This document shows positions 1 through 6,122 of a stretch of 15,094 nucleotides of DNA, piece after piece. Within the stretch, counting starts at the first letter, position 1. Every line of letters begins with the position of its first letter. The DNA comes from an uncultured Actinomycetes bacterium (GTDB lineage: Bacteria; Actinomycetota; Acidimicrobiia; Acidimicrobiales; Acidimicrobilacustridaceae), in the NCBI GenBank assembly GCA_945957335.1, contig CAMFLJ010000055.1, positions 1-15,094 on the forward strand, read 5' to 3'. A program made the translations under genes and the position numbers. The notes beneath the pieces are model-generated. The model did no database searches and had not been told where the DNA came from. It was given only the letters and a program-made list of their open reading frames with translations.

Positions 1-45
1 GATTCGCCTTAGTCTCGTGGGCTCGGAGATGTGTATAAGAGACAG
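1..45 (+). other. Illumina Nextera i7 adapter remnant (assembly contamination)
   Basis: The first 45 bases match a Nextera Index-1 library oligo read end to end. Positions 1-3 are the end of the P7 segment (GAT), 4-11 are TCGCCTTA (the N701 index in oligo orientation), 12-26 are GTCTCGTGGGCTCGG, and 27-45 are the Tn5 mosaic end AGATGTGTATAAGAGACAG. Its base composition also differs from the GC-rich DNA after it. This is library DNA left at a contig end, not a genomic transposon. Genomic sequence starts at about 46. Confidence 0.97.
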
Positions 46-327
46 GGCGTCGACGGCGAGCAGGTCGCCATCTTCCGGGGCCGTCCCGGTGGCGTGCTGT
101 GGATCAAGCCCGAGCTGGCCGAGGAGACCTCCATCCCGCTCGCCCAGGTGCCCGCCGCCTCGCTGCCCGCCATCCGTTCCGGTGTCGAGGAGGCGAGCCT
201 CGACGACGCCCGCAACTACGTGGCGAACCTCCAGGACCAGATCGACCGGGCCACCAGCACCACGACGACGTCGACCACCACGACCACGGTGGCGCCCGCC
301 GCACCGGTCACCGTGGCGCCGGGGTAG
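46..327 (+). CDS. pstP: PP2C-family Ser/Thr phosphatase PstP, C-terminal fragment (5' end missing)
   Basis: Ninety-three C-terminal residues are visible, in frame from the adapter junction to TAG at 325-327. The opening segment (GVDGEQVAIFRG, then PGGVLWIKPEL) looks like the extracytoplasmic tail of actinobacterial PstP phosphatases. The catalytic PP2C domain and membrane segment lie upstream and are lost. After a helical stretch (about residues 50-68 of the fragment) comes a low-complexity Thr tail and an Ala/Pro/Val end. In the family, PstP dephosphorylates PknA/PknB and their cell-wall and division targets at the membrane. The identity rests mostly on context: it lies directly before rodA-pbpA-pknB, where pstP sits in actinobacteria, and rodA begins 9 nt after its stop. 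The truncation comes from the assembly break at the adapter. Confidence 0.75.
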   Translation, partial: GVDGEQVAIFRGRPGGVLWIKPELAEETSIPLAQVPAASLPAIRSGVEEASLDDARNYVANLQDQIDRATSTTTTSTTTTTVAPAAPVTVAPG

Positions 328-336
328 GCACCGCTC

Positions 337-1662
337 GTGACCCATCGTCGCAACACCGAGCTCGGGCTCATGCTCATGGCGGTGATCATCACCGCCGGCG
401 CGTACGTGCTGGCCAGCCTCGGCTCGGACGCCCGCATCCCGGCCAACATCATCCCGTTCCTCGTGATCGTGCTCGGGCTGCTGCTCGGCGCCCACATCGC
501 GCTCCGCCGCCTCGCCCCCGAGTCCGACCCCATCCTCCTGCCGATGGCCGCCCTGTTGAACGGGCTCGGCTACGTCGTCATCGCCGGGCTGCCCGACACG
601 CCGGGCCGGGCCTCGGGTGAGGTGCTGGCCCGCCAGCAGGCGGTGTGGACCGCCATCGGCGTCGCCGCCTTCATCGCCACCCTCTGGGTCGTGAAGCGGC
701 CCCGCGACCTCGTCCGCTACCGCTACACGTTCGGCCTGGTCGGCATCGGCCTGCTGCTGCTGCCGCTCATCCCGGGCATCGGCAAGAACATCAACGGCAG
801 CCAGATCTGGGTGGGCATCGGGCCGGTGAACTTCCAGCCCGGCGAGGTCGCCAAGGTGGTGCTCGCCATCTTCTTCGCCGCCTACCTGGCCGACCAGCGC
901 GAGCTCATCGCCACCAGCGTCTGGAAGGTCGGCCCGCTGCGCCTGCCCGACCCGAAGTACCTCGGGCCGGTGCTCGTGGCCTGGGTCGTCACCCTGGTCG
1001 TGATGGTGTACCAGAAGGACCTCGGGTCCTCGCTGCTGTTCTTCGCCCTCTTCGTGGTGATGGTGTGGGTCGCCACCGGGCGCACGTCGTTCCTGGTGAT
1101 CGGCACGGGCCTGTTCGCCGCCGGCGCCTGGTTCGCCTGGAAGACCTTCGGCCACGTGCAGGAGCGCGTGTCGATCTGGCTCGATCCGTGGAAGGACCCG
1201 AGCGGCACCGGCTACCAGGTGCTCCAGGGCATGTTCGCCATGGCGTTCGGCGGGATCGCCGGCACCGGCCTGGGCCTCGGCAGCGGCGTGCCGATCCCGG
1301 CGAGCGAGAGCGACTTCATCTTCGCCGTGATCTCCGAGCAGATGGGCCTGCTCGGCGGTGCCCTGGTGATCATGGCCTACCTGATCATGGTCGGCTCCGG
1401 CCTGCGCATCGCCTCCCGCGCCGACCACGCCTTCGACAAGCTGCTCGCAACCGGCCTCACGTTGCTGCTCGGCATCCAGGCGTTCATCATCATCGCCGGG
1501 GTCACCCGCCTCCTCCCGCTCACCGGCGTCACCCTGCCGTTCATCTCCTACGGCGGCTCGTCGCTGGTCGTGAACTACGTGCTGCTCGCCCTGCTGCTTC
1601 GCCTCAGCGACCAGCACGAGCGGCGCGGCGCGCGGGCCCGGCCCGAGGCGGTGGTGGCGTGA
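337..1662 (+). CDS. rodA: RodA/FtsW-type SEDS peptidoglycan glycosyltransferase
   Basis: A 441-residue polytopic membrane protein with many hydrophobic segments, the usual SEDS size. SEDS proteins polymerise lipid II into glycan strands and work with a class B PBP. Visible SEDS signatures are NGSQIWVGIGPVNFQPGE (about 153-170), YQKDLGSSLLFF (225-236), the extracytoplasmic segment PASESDFIFAVISEQ (321-335), and LLPLTGVTLPFISYGGSS (392-409). Asp326 in DFIF matches the essential loop Asp of characterised RodA proteins. The GTG start at 337 lies 9 nt after the pstP stop. The upstream Shine-Dalgarno is weak, so translational coupling is likely. The last codons overlap the GTG of pbpA by 4 nt. RodA is preferred over FtsW because of the pbpA/pknB context. 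Confidence 0.95.
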   Translation: MTHRRNTELGLMLMAVIITAGAYVLASLGSDARIPANIIPFLVIVLGLLLGAHIALRRLAPESDPILLPMAALLNGLGYVVIAGLPDTPGRASGEVLARQQAVWTAIGVAAFIATLWVVKRPRDLVRYRYTFGLVGIGLLLLPLIPGIGKNINGSQIWVGIGPVNFQPGEVAKVVLAIFFAAYLADQRELIATSVWKVGPLRLPDPKYLGPVLVAWVVTLVVMVYQKDLGSSLLFFALFVVMVWVATGRTSFLVIGTGLFAAGAWFAWKTFGHVQERVSIWLDPWKDPSGTGYQVLQGMFAMAFGGIAGTGLGLGSGVPIPASESDFIFAVISEQMGLLGGALVIMAYLIMVGSGLRIASRADHAFDKLLATGLTLLLGIQAFIIIAGVTRLLPLTGVTLPFISYGGSSLVVNYVLLALLLRLSDQHERRGARARPEAVVA

Positions 1663-3140
1663 ACCGCAGCATCCGCCGACTCGGCATCGGCATCGTCGTG
1701 CTCTACCTGGCCCTGTTCGTGAAGCTGAACTGGATCCAGGTCGTCGACAAGCAGGCCCTCGACGAGAACCCGCTCAACACGGCCCAGGTTCGGCGCGACT
1801 TCAACCGGCCCCGCGGCTCGATCTCCACCGCCGACGGCGCGGTGCTCGCCCAGAGCGTCCCGAACCCCGACACCAGCAGCGAGTTCGAGCGGGTCCGCAC
1901 CTATCCCGAGGGCGCTCTCTTCGGCCAGAGCACCGGCTTCTTCTCGTTCCGCTACGGGTCGACGGGCCTCGAGAAGCAGTACAGCGACCTGCTCACCGGC
2001 TCGACCTTCAAGCAGCAGATCCGGGGCTTCGGCGACCTGCTCGTCGCCCGCGAGAACGTCGGCAACGTCACCGTGTCGCTCCGCAAGGACGTCCAGGAGG
2101 TCGCCCGCGACGCCCTCGGCGACCGCGACGGCTCGGTCGTGGCCATCGACCCCCGCACGGGCGAGCTGCTGGCGTTCTGGAGCTTCCCGTCCTACGACCC
2201 GAACTACATCTCGAACCCCAACGGCACCCAGGCCGAGGCGGCGTGGAAGCTCTACCAGGACGCCCCCGGCCAGCCCATGCGGGCCCACCAGTACCAGGAC
2301 CGCTACTTCCCGGGCTCCACGTTCAAGGTCGTCACCGGCAGCGTCGGGCTGCAGACCGGCAAGGTCACCAACGACGACCCCCGCTACCCGACCGCCACCA
2401 GCTACACGCCGCCCCAGACCAACCTGGCCATCAGCAACTTCGGTGGTGAGGTGTGCGGCGGCACGCTGCCGCAGATCCTGAAGGTGTCGTGCAACTCGGC
2501 CTTCGCCGAGATGGGCCAGGCCACCATCGGCGGCCCCGACATGCTCTCGGGTGCCGAGTCGTGGGGCTTCAACAAGGCGGCCCCGATCGACCTGCCCGAC
2601 CCGGCCAAGTCCGCGTTCCCGACCGACGTCATCACCAACCCGCCGAAGCTGGCCCAGGCCTCCATCGGCCAGAACGACGTGCAGGCCACGCCGCTGCAGA
2701 TGGCCCTGGTGGCCGCCGGCGTCGCCAACGGCGGCACCGTGATGACCCCCCACCTCATGACGGAGGTTCGCGACTCGCAGGGCGAGGTCATCGAGCGCTA
2801 CGACCCCAAGCCGTGGCTGACGCCGATGTCGGCCGACCTGGCCGAGACCATGCGCCAGAACATGATCGGCGTGGTCCAGGGCGGCACCGCCACCCGCATG
2901 GCGATCCCCGGCTACGAGGTCGGCGGCAAGACCGGCACCGCCCAGCTCGGCACCGACCCGCCCCGGAGCCACACGTGGATCATCGGCTTCGCCGGCGACC
3001 CCGGCCAGGCGCCCACCGTCGCCGTCGCGGTGGTCGTGCTGAACCAGTCCGGGGCCAACGAGAGCACCGGTGGCGTGGTCGCCGCCCCCATCGCCCGCAC
3101 GGTGATGGAGAAAGTCCTCCAGGTCCAGCGGGGCGGCTGA
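1659..3140 (+). CDS. pbpA: Class B penicillin-binding protein PbpA (D,D-transpeptidase)
   Basis: 493 residues, close to mycobacterial PbpA. It cross-links peptidoglycan on the outer face of the membrane as partner of the SEDS protein encoded just upstream. An N-terminal anchor spans about residues 8-27, with a short dimerisation-type region after it. The transpeptidase domain has all three motifs: STFK at 220-223 (Ser220 is the acylated nucleophile), SCN at 277-279 and KTG at 424-426. A second STFK at 115-118 (GSTFKQQ) lies outside the catalytic domain and looks coincidental. The start is GTG, overlapping the rodA TGA as GTGA, with GAGG at 1645-1648 about 10 nt upstream. This predicts coupled, near-stoichiometric synthesis. 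Longer in-frame extensions would run through rodA and are not real. Confidence 0.95.
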   Translation: MNRSIRRLGIGIVVLYLALFVKLNWIQVVDKQALDENPLNTAQVRRDFNRPRGSISTADGAVLAQSVPNPDTSSEFERVRTYPEGALFGQSTGFFSFRYGSTGLEKQYSDLLTGSTFKQQIRGFGDLLVARENVGNVTVSLRKDVQEVARDALGDRDGSVVAIDPRTGELLAFWSFPSYDPNYISNPNGTQAEAAWKLYQDAPGQPMRAHQYQDRYFPGSTFKVVTGSVGLQTGKVTNDDPRYPTATSYTPPQTNLAISNFGGEVCGGTLPQILKVSCNSAFAEMGQATIGGPDMLSGAESWGFNKAAPIDLPDPAKSAFPTDVITNPPKLAQASIGQNDVQATPLQMALVAAGVANGGTVMTPHLMTEVRDSQGEVIERYDPKPWLTPMSADLAETMRQNMIGVVQGGTATRMAIPGYEVGGKTGTAQLGTDPPRSHTWIIGFAGDPGQAPTVAVAVVVLNQSGANESTGGVVAAPIARTVMEKVLQVQRGG

Positions 3141-3144
3141 CGCG

Positions 3145-3164
3145 GTCCCGGGCATGCCCGGGAC
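3145..3164. repeat. Perfect 20-bp palindrome between pbpA and pknB
   Basis: GTCCCGGG-CATG-CCCGGGAC is fully self-complementary (8-bp arms around CATG, itself palindromic). It begins 4 nt after the pbpA stop. No T-run follows, so it is not a classical intrinsic terminator, though a GC-rich hairpin could still attenuate or stabilise the pbpA mRNA end. Its right end (3159-3164) falls exactly where the -35 of the predicted pknB promoter would lie, so an operator role is also possible. Confidence 0.7.
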
Positions 3165-3181
3165 GGCGGAGCCCCCCTCGG

Positions 3182-3187
3182 TAGTGT
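3182..3187 (+). promoter_or_regulatory. Candidate -10 box (TAGTGT) for a leaderless pknB transcript
   Basis: TAGTGT fits the actinobacterial TAnnnT -10 pattern and ends 9 nt before the pknB ATG at 3197. Transcription would then start at or next to the ATG. No TTGACA-like -35 is present; the -35 position is taken by the end of the palindrome at 3145-3164. There is no Shine-Dalgarno before the ATG, which is consistent with a leaderless mRNA. The call rests on pattern and spacing only. Confidence 0.45.
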
Positions 3188-3196
3188 GAGCGGCGT

Positions 3197-4960
3197 ATGA
3201 CCGACCAGCCGGCGGGCCCCACCGTCTTCAACGATCGCTACGAGCTGCACCGCAAGCTCGCCCAGGGCGGGATGGCGAACGTCTACCTGGCCCGCGACCT
3301 CCTGCTCGATCGCCCGGTGGCGGTCAAGGTGCTCTTCCCCGAGCACGCCCGCGACGACGCCTTCGTCGAGCGCTTCCGGCGGGAGGCCACCGCCGCGGCC
3401 AACCTCAACCACCCCAACGTGGTGGCCATCTACGACTGGGGCCAGCAGCACGGCACCTACTACATCGTGATGGAGTACGTGGAGGGCCGGCCGCTCTCCG
3501 ACATCATCCGCACCGAGGGCCCGCTGCACCCCGACCGGGCCGCCGAGATCACCGCCGACGTGGCCGCCGCCCTGGCCTTCGCCCACCGCAACGGCGTGGT
3601 CCACCGCGACGTCAAGCCCGGCAACATCCTCATCACCGGCACCGGCCAGGTGAAGGTCGCCGACTTCGGCATCGCCCAGGCGTCGTCGAACGCCGACGCC
3701 ACCCAGAACCTCACCCAGGCCGGCGCGGTGATGGGCACCGCCACCTACTTCTCACCGGAGCAGGCCCAGGGCCTCCCCGTCGATCCCCGCTCCGACCTCT
3801 ACTCGCTCGGCTGCGTGCTCTACGAGATGCTCACCGCCCGGCCGCCGTTCGCCGGCGACAGCCCGGTGGCCATCGCCTACAAGCACGTGCAGGAGCAGCC
3901 GTTCCCGCCGAGCACGGTCAACCCCACGGTGCCGGCCGCCCTCGAGGCGGTCGACATGAAGCTCCTCCAGAAGGACCCGGCCGACCGCTACGCCTCGGCC
4001 GAGGACCTCCGCGCCGACCTGCGCCGCTTCCTCGAGGGCCAGCCCGTCCTGGCCCTCGGTGCCGCCGGTGCGGCCGCCACCGTCGCGGGCGTCGGTGCAG
4101 GCCTGGCCGCCATCGGCGACGCCACCGTGGCCGTACCCGCCGCCACCGGGGCCGGCGCGCCGGCGCAGCCCTACGTCGACGAGCCGGGTCGCAAGCGCAC
4201 CGGCCTCTACGTCGGCCTGCTCGTGGTCCTGCTGCTCCTCGTGGCCGGCATCCTCTTCTTCGTCGGGCGCAACCTCGGCTCGACCACCAAGCAGGTCGCC
4301 GTCCCGTCGGTCACCGGCCAGAGCGCGGCCGACGCCACCAACCTGCTCCAGACCGCCGGCTTCAAGGTCAACACCTCCACCAGGCAGAACGACACCGTCA
4401 AGGAGGGCGAGGTCTTCGACCAGGACCCGAAGGGTGGCGTGAAGGCCGACGAGGGCGCGGTGGTCACCATCGTGGTCAGTGCCGGTGCCGGCAAGGTCGA
4501 CGTTCCCAACGTGGTCGGCAAGACCCAGGCCCAGGCCACGTCGCTGCTCACCAACGCCGGCTTCACGCCCCAGGTCGTCCAGCAGCCCGACGACACGATC
4601 AAGGCCGGCGAGGTCATCTCGCAGTCGCCGGCCGCCGGTGGCCAGGCCGACAAGGGCTCCACCGTGATCATCACCGTGTCGAGCGGCGTCGCCCAGGTGT
4701 CGGTGCCGAGCGTGGCGGGCGACGACCTCGCCGGGGCCTCGGCCACCCTCGGCGCCGCCGGGTTCAAGGTGACGAGCATCCAGCAGAGCTCCACCACGGT
4801 GGCCGCCGGCACGGTGATCAACACCAACCCGGCCGCCGGCACCCAGATGGCCAAGGGCTCCACCGTCCAGGTGATCGTCTCGAGCGGCCCTCCCGCGACC
4901 ACGACCACGACGGCGCCCACCACGACCACCACGAAGCCGGCGACCACCACCACCCTCTGA
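3197..4960 (+). CDS. pknB: PknB-type transmembrane Ser/Thr kinase with three PASTA domains
   Basis: 587 residues. The cytoplasmic Hanks-type kinase domain covers about 12-280: Gly loop (QGGMANVY, 23-30), VAVK with Lys44, HRDVKPGN with catalytic Asp138, DFG at 156-158, a Thr/Ser-bearing activation loop, and SPE at 186-188 in place of APE. An Ala/Gly-rich juxtamembrane linker (about 285-330) leads to one transmembrane helix at about 336-357. Three extracellular PASTA repeats follow at about 366-429, 434-497 and 500-563, then a Thr/Pro-rich tail (565-587). Mycobacterial PknB has four PASTA units, so this one is one short. In the family, PASTA domains sense muropeptides or lipid II, and the kinase phosphorylates wall-synthesis and division proteins, countered by PstP. 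The ATG is chosen because the kinase domain follows directly and a TAnnnT box sits 9 nt upstream. No pknA precedes it. Confidence 0.96.
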   Translation: MTDQPAGPTVFNDRYELHRKLAQGGMANVYLARDLLLDRPVAVKVLFPEHARDDAFVERFRREATAAANLNHPNVVAIYDWGQQHGTYYIVMEYVEGRPLSDIIRTEGPLHPDRAAEITADVAAALAFAHRNGVVHRDVKPGNILITGTGQVKVADFGIAQASSNADATQNLTQAGAVMGTATYFSPEQAQGLPVDPRSDLYSLGCVLYEMLTARPPFAGDSPVAIAYKHVQEQPFPPSTVNPTVPAALEAVDMKLLQKDPADRYASAEDLRADLRRFLEGQPVLALGAAGAAATVAGVGAGLAAIGDATVAVPAATGAGAPAQPYVDEPGRKRTGLYVGLLVVLLLLVAGILFFVGRNLGSTTKQVAVPSVTGQSAADATNLLQTAGFKVNTSTRQNDTVKEGEVFDQDPKGGVKADEGAVVTIVVSAGAGKVDVPNVVGKTQAQATSLLTNAGFTPQVVQQPDDTIKAGEVISQSPAAGGQADKGSTVIITVSSGVAQVSVPSVAGDDLAGASATLGAAGFKVTSIQQSSTTVAAGTVINTNPAAGTQMAKGSTVQVIVSSGPPATTTTTAPTTTTTKPATTTTL

Positions 4961-4963
4961 CCG

Positions 4964-5008
4964 ACCCGTCGGGATCAGGGCGCGTGGCGCGCCCTCCGCT
5001 CGACGGGT
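4964..5008. terminator. Nested hairpin between convergent pknB and trpG, likely bidirectional terminator
   Basis: An outer inverted repeat (ACCCGTCG 4964-4971 with CGACGGGT 5001-5008) encloses an inner perfect hairpin (AGGGCGCG 4977-4984, loop TGG, CGCGCCCT 4988-4995). It fills most of the 60-bp gap between the two convergent stop codons. There is no T-tract on either strand, as is common for actinobacterial terminators. Confidence 0.65.
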
Positions 5009-5020
5009 GGTCCGGCGGGC

Positions 5021-5602
5021 TCAGTGGCCGCAGCGGGCCAGGAAGTTGCCGACGAGCTGGTGGCCGGCGACGGTGAGGATCGACTCGGGGTGGAACTGCA
5101 CGCCCTCGACGTCGTGGGTGCGGTGGCGCAGGCCCATCACCAGGCCGTCGTCGGTCTCGGCGGTGATCTCGAGCACGTCGGGCACCGACTCGCGGTCGAC
5201 CACCAGCGAGTGGTAGCGGGTGGCCTCGAGCGGCTCGGGCAGGCCCTCGAACACGCCGACGTCGCGGTGGTGGATCAGCGAGGTCTTGCCGTGCATGATC
5301 TCGGGCGCCCGCACGACGTCGCCGCCGTAGACCTGCCCGATGCACTGGTGGCCGAGGCACACCCCGAACACGGGGATGCGCCCGGCGAAGGTGGTGATCA
5401 CGTCGTTCGACAGGCCGGCGTCCTCGGGGCGGCCGGGGCCGGGGGAGATGAGCACGCCGTCGGGCTCGAGCTCGGTGATCTGCTCGATGGTGAGCGCGTC
5501 GCTGCGGTGCACGAGGGGCTCGGCGCCGAGCTCGCCCAGGTACTGGACGAGGTTGAACACGAACGAGTCGTAGTTGTCGAGGACGAGGATCCGGGCGGCC
5601 AT
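5021..5602 (-). CDS. trpG: Class I glutamine amidotransferase, anthranilate/aminodeoxychorismate synthase component II (TrpG/PabA)
   Basis: 193 residues, full length for a stand-alone component II. It hydrolyses glutamine and passes ammonia to TrpE or PabB for anthranilate (tryptophan) or aminodeoxychorismate (folate) synthesis. The triad is visible: Cys82 in FGVCLGHQ, and His171 and Glu173 in GVQFHPES. The N-terminus LVLDNYDSFVFNLVQYL and the oxyanion loop SPGPGRPEDAG (53-63) are typical of TrpG/PabA. No trpE or pabB lies nearby, so the choice between tryptophan and folate stays open; an amphibolic subunit is possible. The same gene adjoins pknB in mycobacteria, so the location is inherited synteny rather than pathway clustering. 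The ATG has no Shine-Dalgarno but has TAGGGT 9 nt upstream, suggesting a leaderless mRNA. Confidence 0.93.
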   Translation of the reverse strand: MAARILVLDNYDSFVFNLVQYLGELGAEPLVHRSDALTIEQITELEPDGVLISPGPGRPEDAGLSNDVITTFAGRIPVFGVCLGHQCIGQVYGGDVVRAPEIMHGKTSLIHHRDVGVFEGLPEPLEATRYHSLVVDRESVPDVLEITAETDDGLVMGLRHRTHDVEGVQFHPESILTVAGHQLVGNFLARCGH

Positions 5603-5611
5603 CGGGGGCCG

Positions 5612-5617
5612 ACCCTA
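5612..5617 (-). promoter_or_regulatory. Candidate -10 box (TAGGGT) for leaderless trpG
   Basis: Read on the minus strand, TAGGGT ends 9 nt before the trpG ATG. It lies in the 71-bp divergent gap shared with crgA. No clear -35 element and no ribosome binding site are visible. Confidence 0.45.
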
Positions 5618-5659
5618 CCGCCTGGCCCGGGCCGCCCGGCCCGTCGGTTTCCGCACCGC

Positions 5660-5665
5660 TAAGGT
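5660..5665 (+). promoter_or_regulatory. Candidate -10 box (TAAGGT) for leaderless crgA
   Basis: TAAGGT ends 8 nt before the crgA ATG at 5674, the spacing expected if transcription starts on the first base of the start codon. No Shine-Dalgarno precedes the ATG. It lies about 45 bp from the opposing trpG box, so the two promoters share one short intergenic region. Confidence 0.5.
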
Positions 5666-5673
5666 CGCCGCCC

Positions 5674-5994
5674 ATGGCCAGCGACAAGAGCCCCGCGCCG
5701 TCCCGCCGCACCGGTGGTCGGGTCACGCCGAAGGGCGGCCCCACCCCGAAGAAGGGCGGCGGCTCGCGCACACCGGAGGCCTCGACCCGCTACACGCCGC
5801 CGATCCCGCGCGACCACAGGGTCAGCCCGCGCTGGGTGCCCGTGCTCATGCTCGTGCTGGTGGCCCTCGGCGTGCTGATCATCTTCCTGCACTACGTGAA
5901 CATGGTGCTGCCCGGCGCCTCCAGCAACTGGTGGCTGCTGGCCGGCCTGGTGGCCATCCTCGGGGGCATCGTCACCGCCACGCAGTACCGCTGA
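5674..5994 (+). CDS. crgA: Cell division protein CrgA
   Basis: 106 residues. The N-terminal half (1-52) is basic, disordered-looking and rich in Lys/Arg/Gly/Pro. Two transmembrane helices follow, about 54-74 and 86-102, joined by a short loop with the CrgA-like NWWLLAGL motif (85-92). The protein ends a few residues after helix 2. CrgA-family proteins sit at the septum, contact FtsZ and division PBPs and influence the timing of septation; this is known in Streptomyces and mycobacteria. Its place beside trpG and pknB matches the mycobacterial arrangement and supports the call. The tail is longer than in some homologues, with two PKGG/PKKGG-type basic repeats at 19-29. Confidence 0.92.
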   Translation: MASDKSPAPSRRTGGRVTPKGGPTPKKGGGSRTPEASTRYTPPIPRDHRVSPRWVPVLMLVLVALGVLIIFLHYVNMVLPGASSNWWLLAGLVAILGGIVTATQYR

Positions 5995-6002
5995 GGGCAC
6001 GC

Positions 6003-6027
6003 CGACCGCCCGGTTGCCCCGCGGTCG
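6003..6027. terminator. Weak stem-loop downstream of crgA
   Basis: CGACCGC (6003-6009) pairs with GCGGTCG (6021-6027) across an 11-nt loop, starting 9 nt after the crgA stop in a convergent gap. There is no T-run. It may end crgA transcription but the stem is short. Confidence 0.3.
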
Positions 6028-6095
6028 ACGCCGGGTTGCGCAGGCGTCCGGGTGGTGGCCGGCAAGTTACAACGGTGTGACCCTCCCCAGGGCCG

Positions 6096-6113
6096 TCCCC
6101 AGCCTGTGGAGAA
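6096..6113. promoter_or_regulatory. Near-palindrome containing a DnaA-box-like 9-mer
   Basis: TCCCCAG-C-CTGTGGA (6096-6110) is an inverted repeat with one mismatch. It overlaps TGTGGAGAA (6105-6113), one base from the DnaA-box complement TGTGGATAA. A single site 10 bp before the end of the next convergent gene is not an origin. It may be a stray box in an oriC-proximal region or a small protein-binding site. Confidence 0.25.
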
Positions 6114-6122
6114 AGATCCCGT

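Noticed and set aside
27..45. Tn5 mosaic end as evidence for a genomic transposon
   Set aside because: It is continuous with the Read 2 segment and the N701 index, so it is library adapter; no transposase gene or second end is present.
645..1658. Long forward frame upstream of pbpA that would make an 831-residue protein
   Set aside because: It runs through rodA in a shifted frame and reads as Arg/Pro/Ala-rich shadow sequence. The rodA frame has clear SEDS motifs, and pbpA starts at the GTGA overlap.
2001..2012. Second STFK motif in PbpA at residues 115-118
   Set aside because: It lies before the transpeptidase domain and is not followed by SxN/KTG at the proper spacing; the true motif is at 220-223.
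1575..3155. 526-codon open frame on the minus strand across pbpA
   Set aside because: Antisense shadow typical of GC-rich DNA; composition is Gly/Val/Asp/Arg/Ala without any domain, while the plus strand has all PBP motifs.
4300..4890. PASTA-coding repeats as a DNA tandem repeat or CRISPR-like array
   Set aside because: The periodicity is at the protein-domain level (about 65 residues) with diverged nucleotide sequence, and there are no conserved short repeats with spacers.
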